Assembly (NCBI GenBank): GCA_018663815.1
Contig: JABJPQ010000228.1
Location: 1 to 5,421, forward strand
Length of the DNA: 5,421 nucleotides
DNA from: Halobacteriovoraceae bacterium
GTDB taxonomy: Bacteria; Bdellovibrionota; Bacteriovoracia; Bacteriovoracales; Bacteriovoracaceae
Reading direction: 5' to 3'
Shown: piece by piece, positions 4,825 through 5,421 of the stretch
Numbering within the stretch: position 1 is the stretch's first letter
Layout of the letters: each line of letters starts with the position of its first letter
Made by a program: the position numbers and the translations under genes
The notes under the pieces: generated by a model
Databases searched by the model: none
Told to the model about the DNA's origin: nothing
The model's input: the letters and a program-made list of their open reading frames with translations, nothing else

Positions 4825-5421
4825 TTATTTCCCACTTTCTTTAATAATTTTAATAACTTGCTCTTCTGTTAGTTTTTTCACTTTATCCAATGTTTTGTGC
4901 TCATCCGGTAAAGAGTAGTTCTTTGTCCCTGCTTTCAGATACATTCCGTACTTTCCATCAACAATTTTCACTGATTTTTTCAATTTTTCAACTTTTCCAA
5001 AATCTTTAAGAACTGTGCCGCCTCTACCAAACTTTGGCATATTGAGTATTTCAAGTGCCCTAGCTAGCTCAACCGTATAAACATCATCTTCTTTTTTAAG
5101 GGATCTAAACTCTCCATCATGCATGACATAAGGACCAAATTTACCATTATTTGATAGGATTGGCTTGCCAGTCTCAGGATGATTTCCAAGTTCTCTTGGC
5201 AAAGATAAAAGCTTTAGAGCAAAGCTCATCTCGATCGTTTTTGGTGTCATTCCCTTAGGTAAGGAAGCTCTGCGCGGCTTAGGATTTTCTTCGGTAACTT
5301 CACCTTGTTGCAGGTATGGGCCATATCTTCCAACTAAACAAAAGATTGGCTCGCCTGTATCTGGATGTTCACCAATTGGTTCCGGTCCACGTTTACTCAT
5401 CTCAATTAATTCATCAATATC
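4825..5421 (-). CDS. topA: DNA topoisomerase I, C-terminal part (partial)
   Basis: The frame is open to the right edge: seven codons (DIDELIE) precede the first Met at 5400, so this is the 3' end of a longer gene and that Met is internal. The 198 visible residues are the C-terminal repeats of type IA DNA topoisomerase I, which relaxes negative supercoils by cutting and passing a single strand. Three repeats are seen, with cores GRYGPYLQQ, GKFGPYVMH and GKYGMYLKA. The first two are preceded by the characteristic GEHPDTGEPI and GNHPETGKPI, and the first is followed by the typical RRASLPKGM. There is no four-Cys zinc ribbon; the protein ends in a Lys-rich tail (EEQVIKIIKESGK). The N-terminal Toprim and catalytic Tyr domains lie outside the window. 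No clear terminator follows the TAA at 4825, so read-through into rpmE is possible. Confidence 0.93.
   Translation of the reverse strand, partial: DIDELIEMSKRGPEPIGEHPDTGEPIFCLVGRYGPYLQQGEVTEENPKPRRASLPKGMTPKTIEMSFALKLLSLPRELGNHPETGKPILSNNGKFGPYVMHDGEFRSLKKEDDVYTVELARALEILNMPKFGRGGTVLKDFGKVEKLKKSVKIVDGKYGMYLKAGTKNYSLPDEHKTLDKVKKLTEEQVIKIIKESGK

Overview
This is a low-GC (roughly one third G+C or less) stretch of a Gram-negative bacterial chromosome. The topoisomerase I tail, the zinc-independent L31 gene, the MotB/OmpA-type protein with a very long coiled coil and the small exported proteins would fit a Bdellovibrionota (Bacteriovorax-like) genome. That placement is a judgement from general resemblance, not from a search. 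The leftmost 700 bases look more like a Bacteroidota, Balneolota or Ignavibacteria-type sigma/anti-sigma locus, so two histories may meet in this window.

Layout. Minus strand, 1-3026, in transcription order: a 650-residue MotB/ZorB-like inner-membrane protein (1074-3026); a 101-residue membrane protein that looks like only the N-terminal piece of a MotA/TolQ-like partner (760-1065); a zinc-finger anti-sigma factor (49-708); and the first 15 codons of a further exported or membrane protein running off the left edge. Then comes a 539-base gene-free region (3027-3565) with a short GC-rich island, nested inverted repeats, a perfect TATAAT box and a TAATTAA motif repeated at exact 17-base spacing. 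Plus strand, 3566-4397: two small exported proteins of unknown function. A bidirectional terminator (4411-4445) separates these from convergent minus-strand genes: rpmE type B (4471-4725) and the C-terminal part of topA (4825 to the right edge).

How it fits together. The 650-residue protein has the layout of an ion-driven stator subunit: a short cytoplasmic N-terminus, one membrane helix starting at an Asp, and a C-terminal OmpA-like domain. Its coiled coil of about 420 residues is far longer than in flagellar MotB or Zorya ZorB. Its expected channel partner appears cut off after about 100 codons. Directly after the cut is a 28-codon open frame whose stop overlaps the anti-sigma start as ATGA, as expected for the tail of an ECF sigma gene whose body is missing. 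This suggests a deletion, transfer or assembly join near 735-775, and it is the most notable observation in the window. topA and rpmE are ordinary housekeeping genes.
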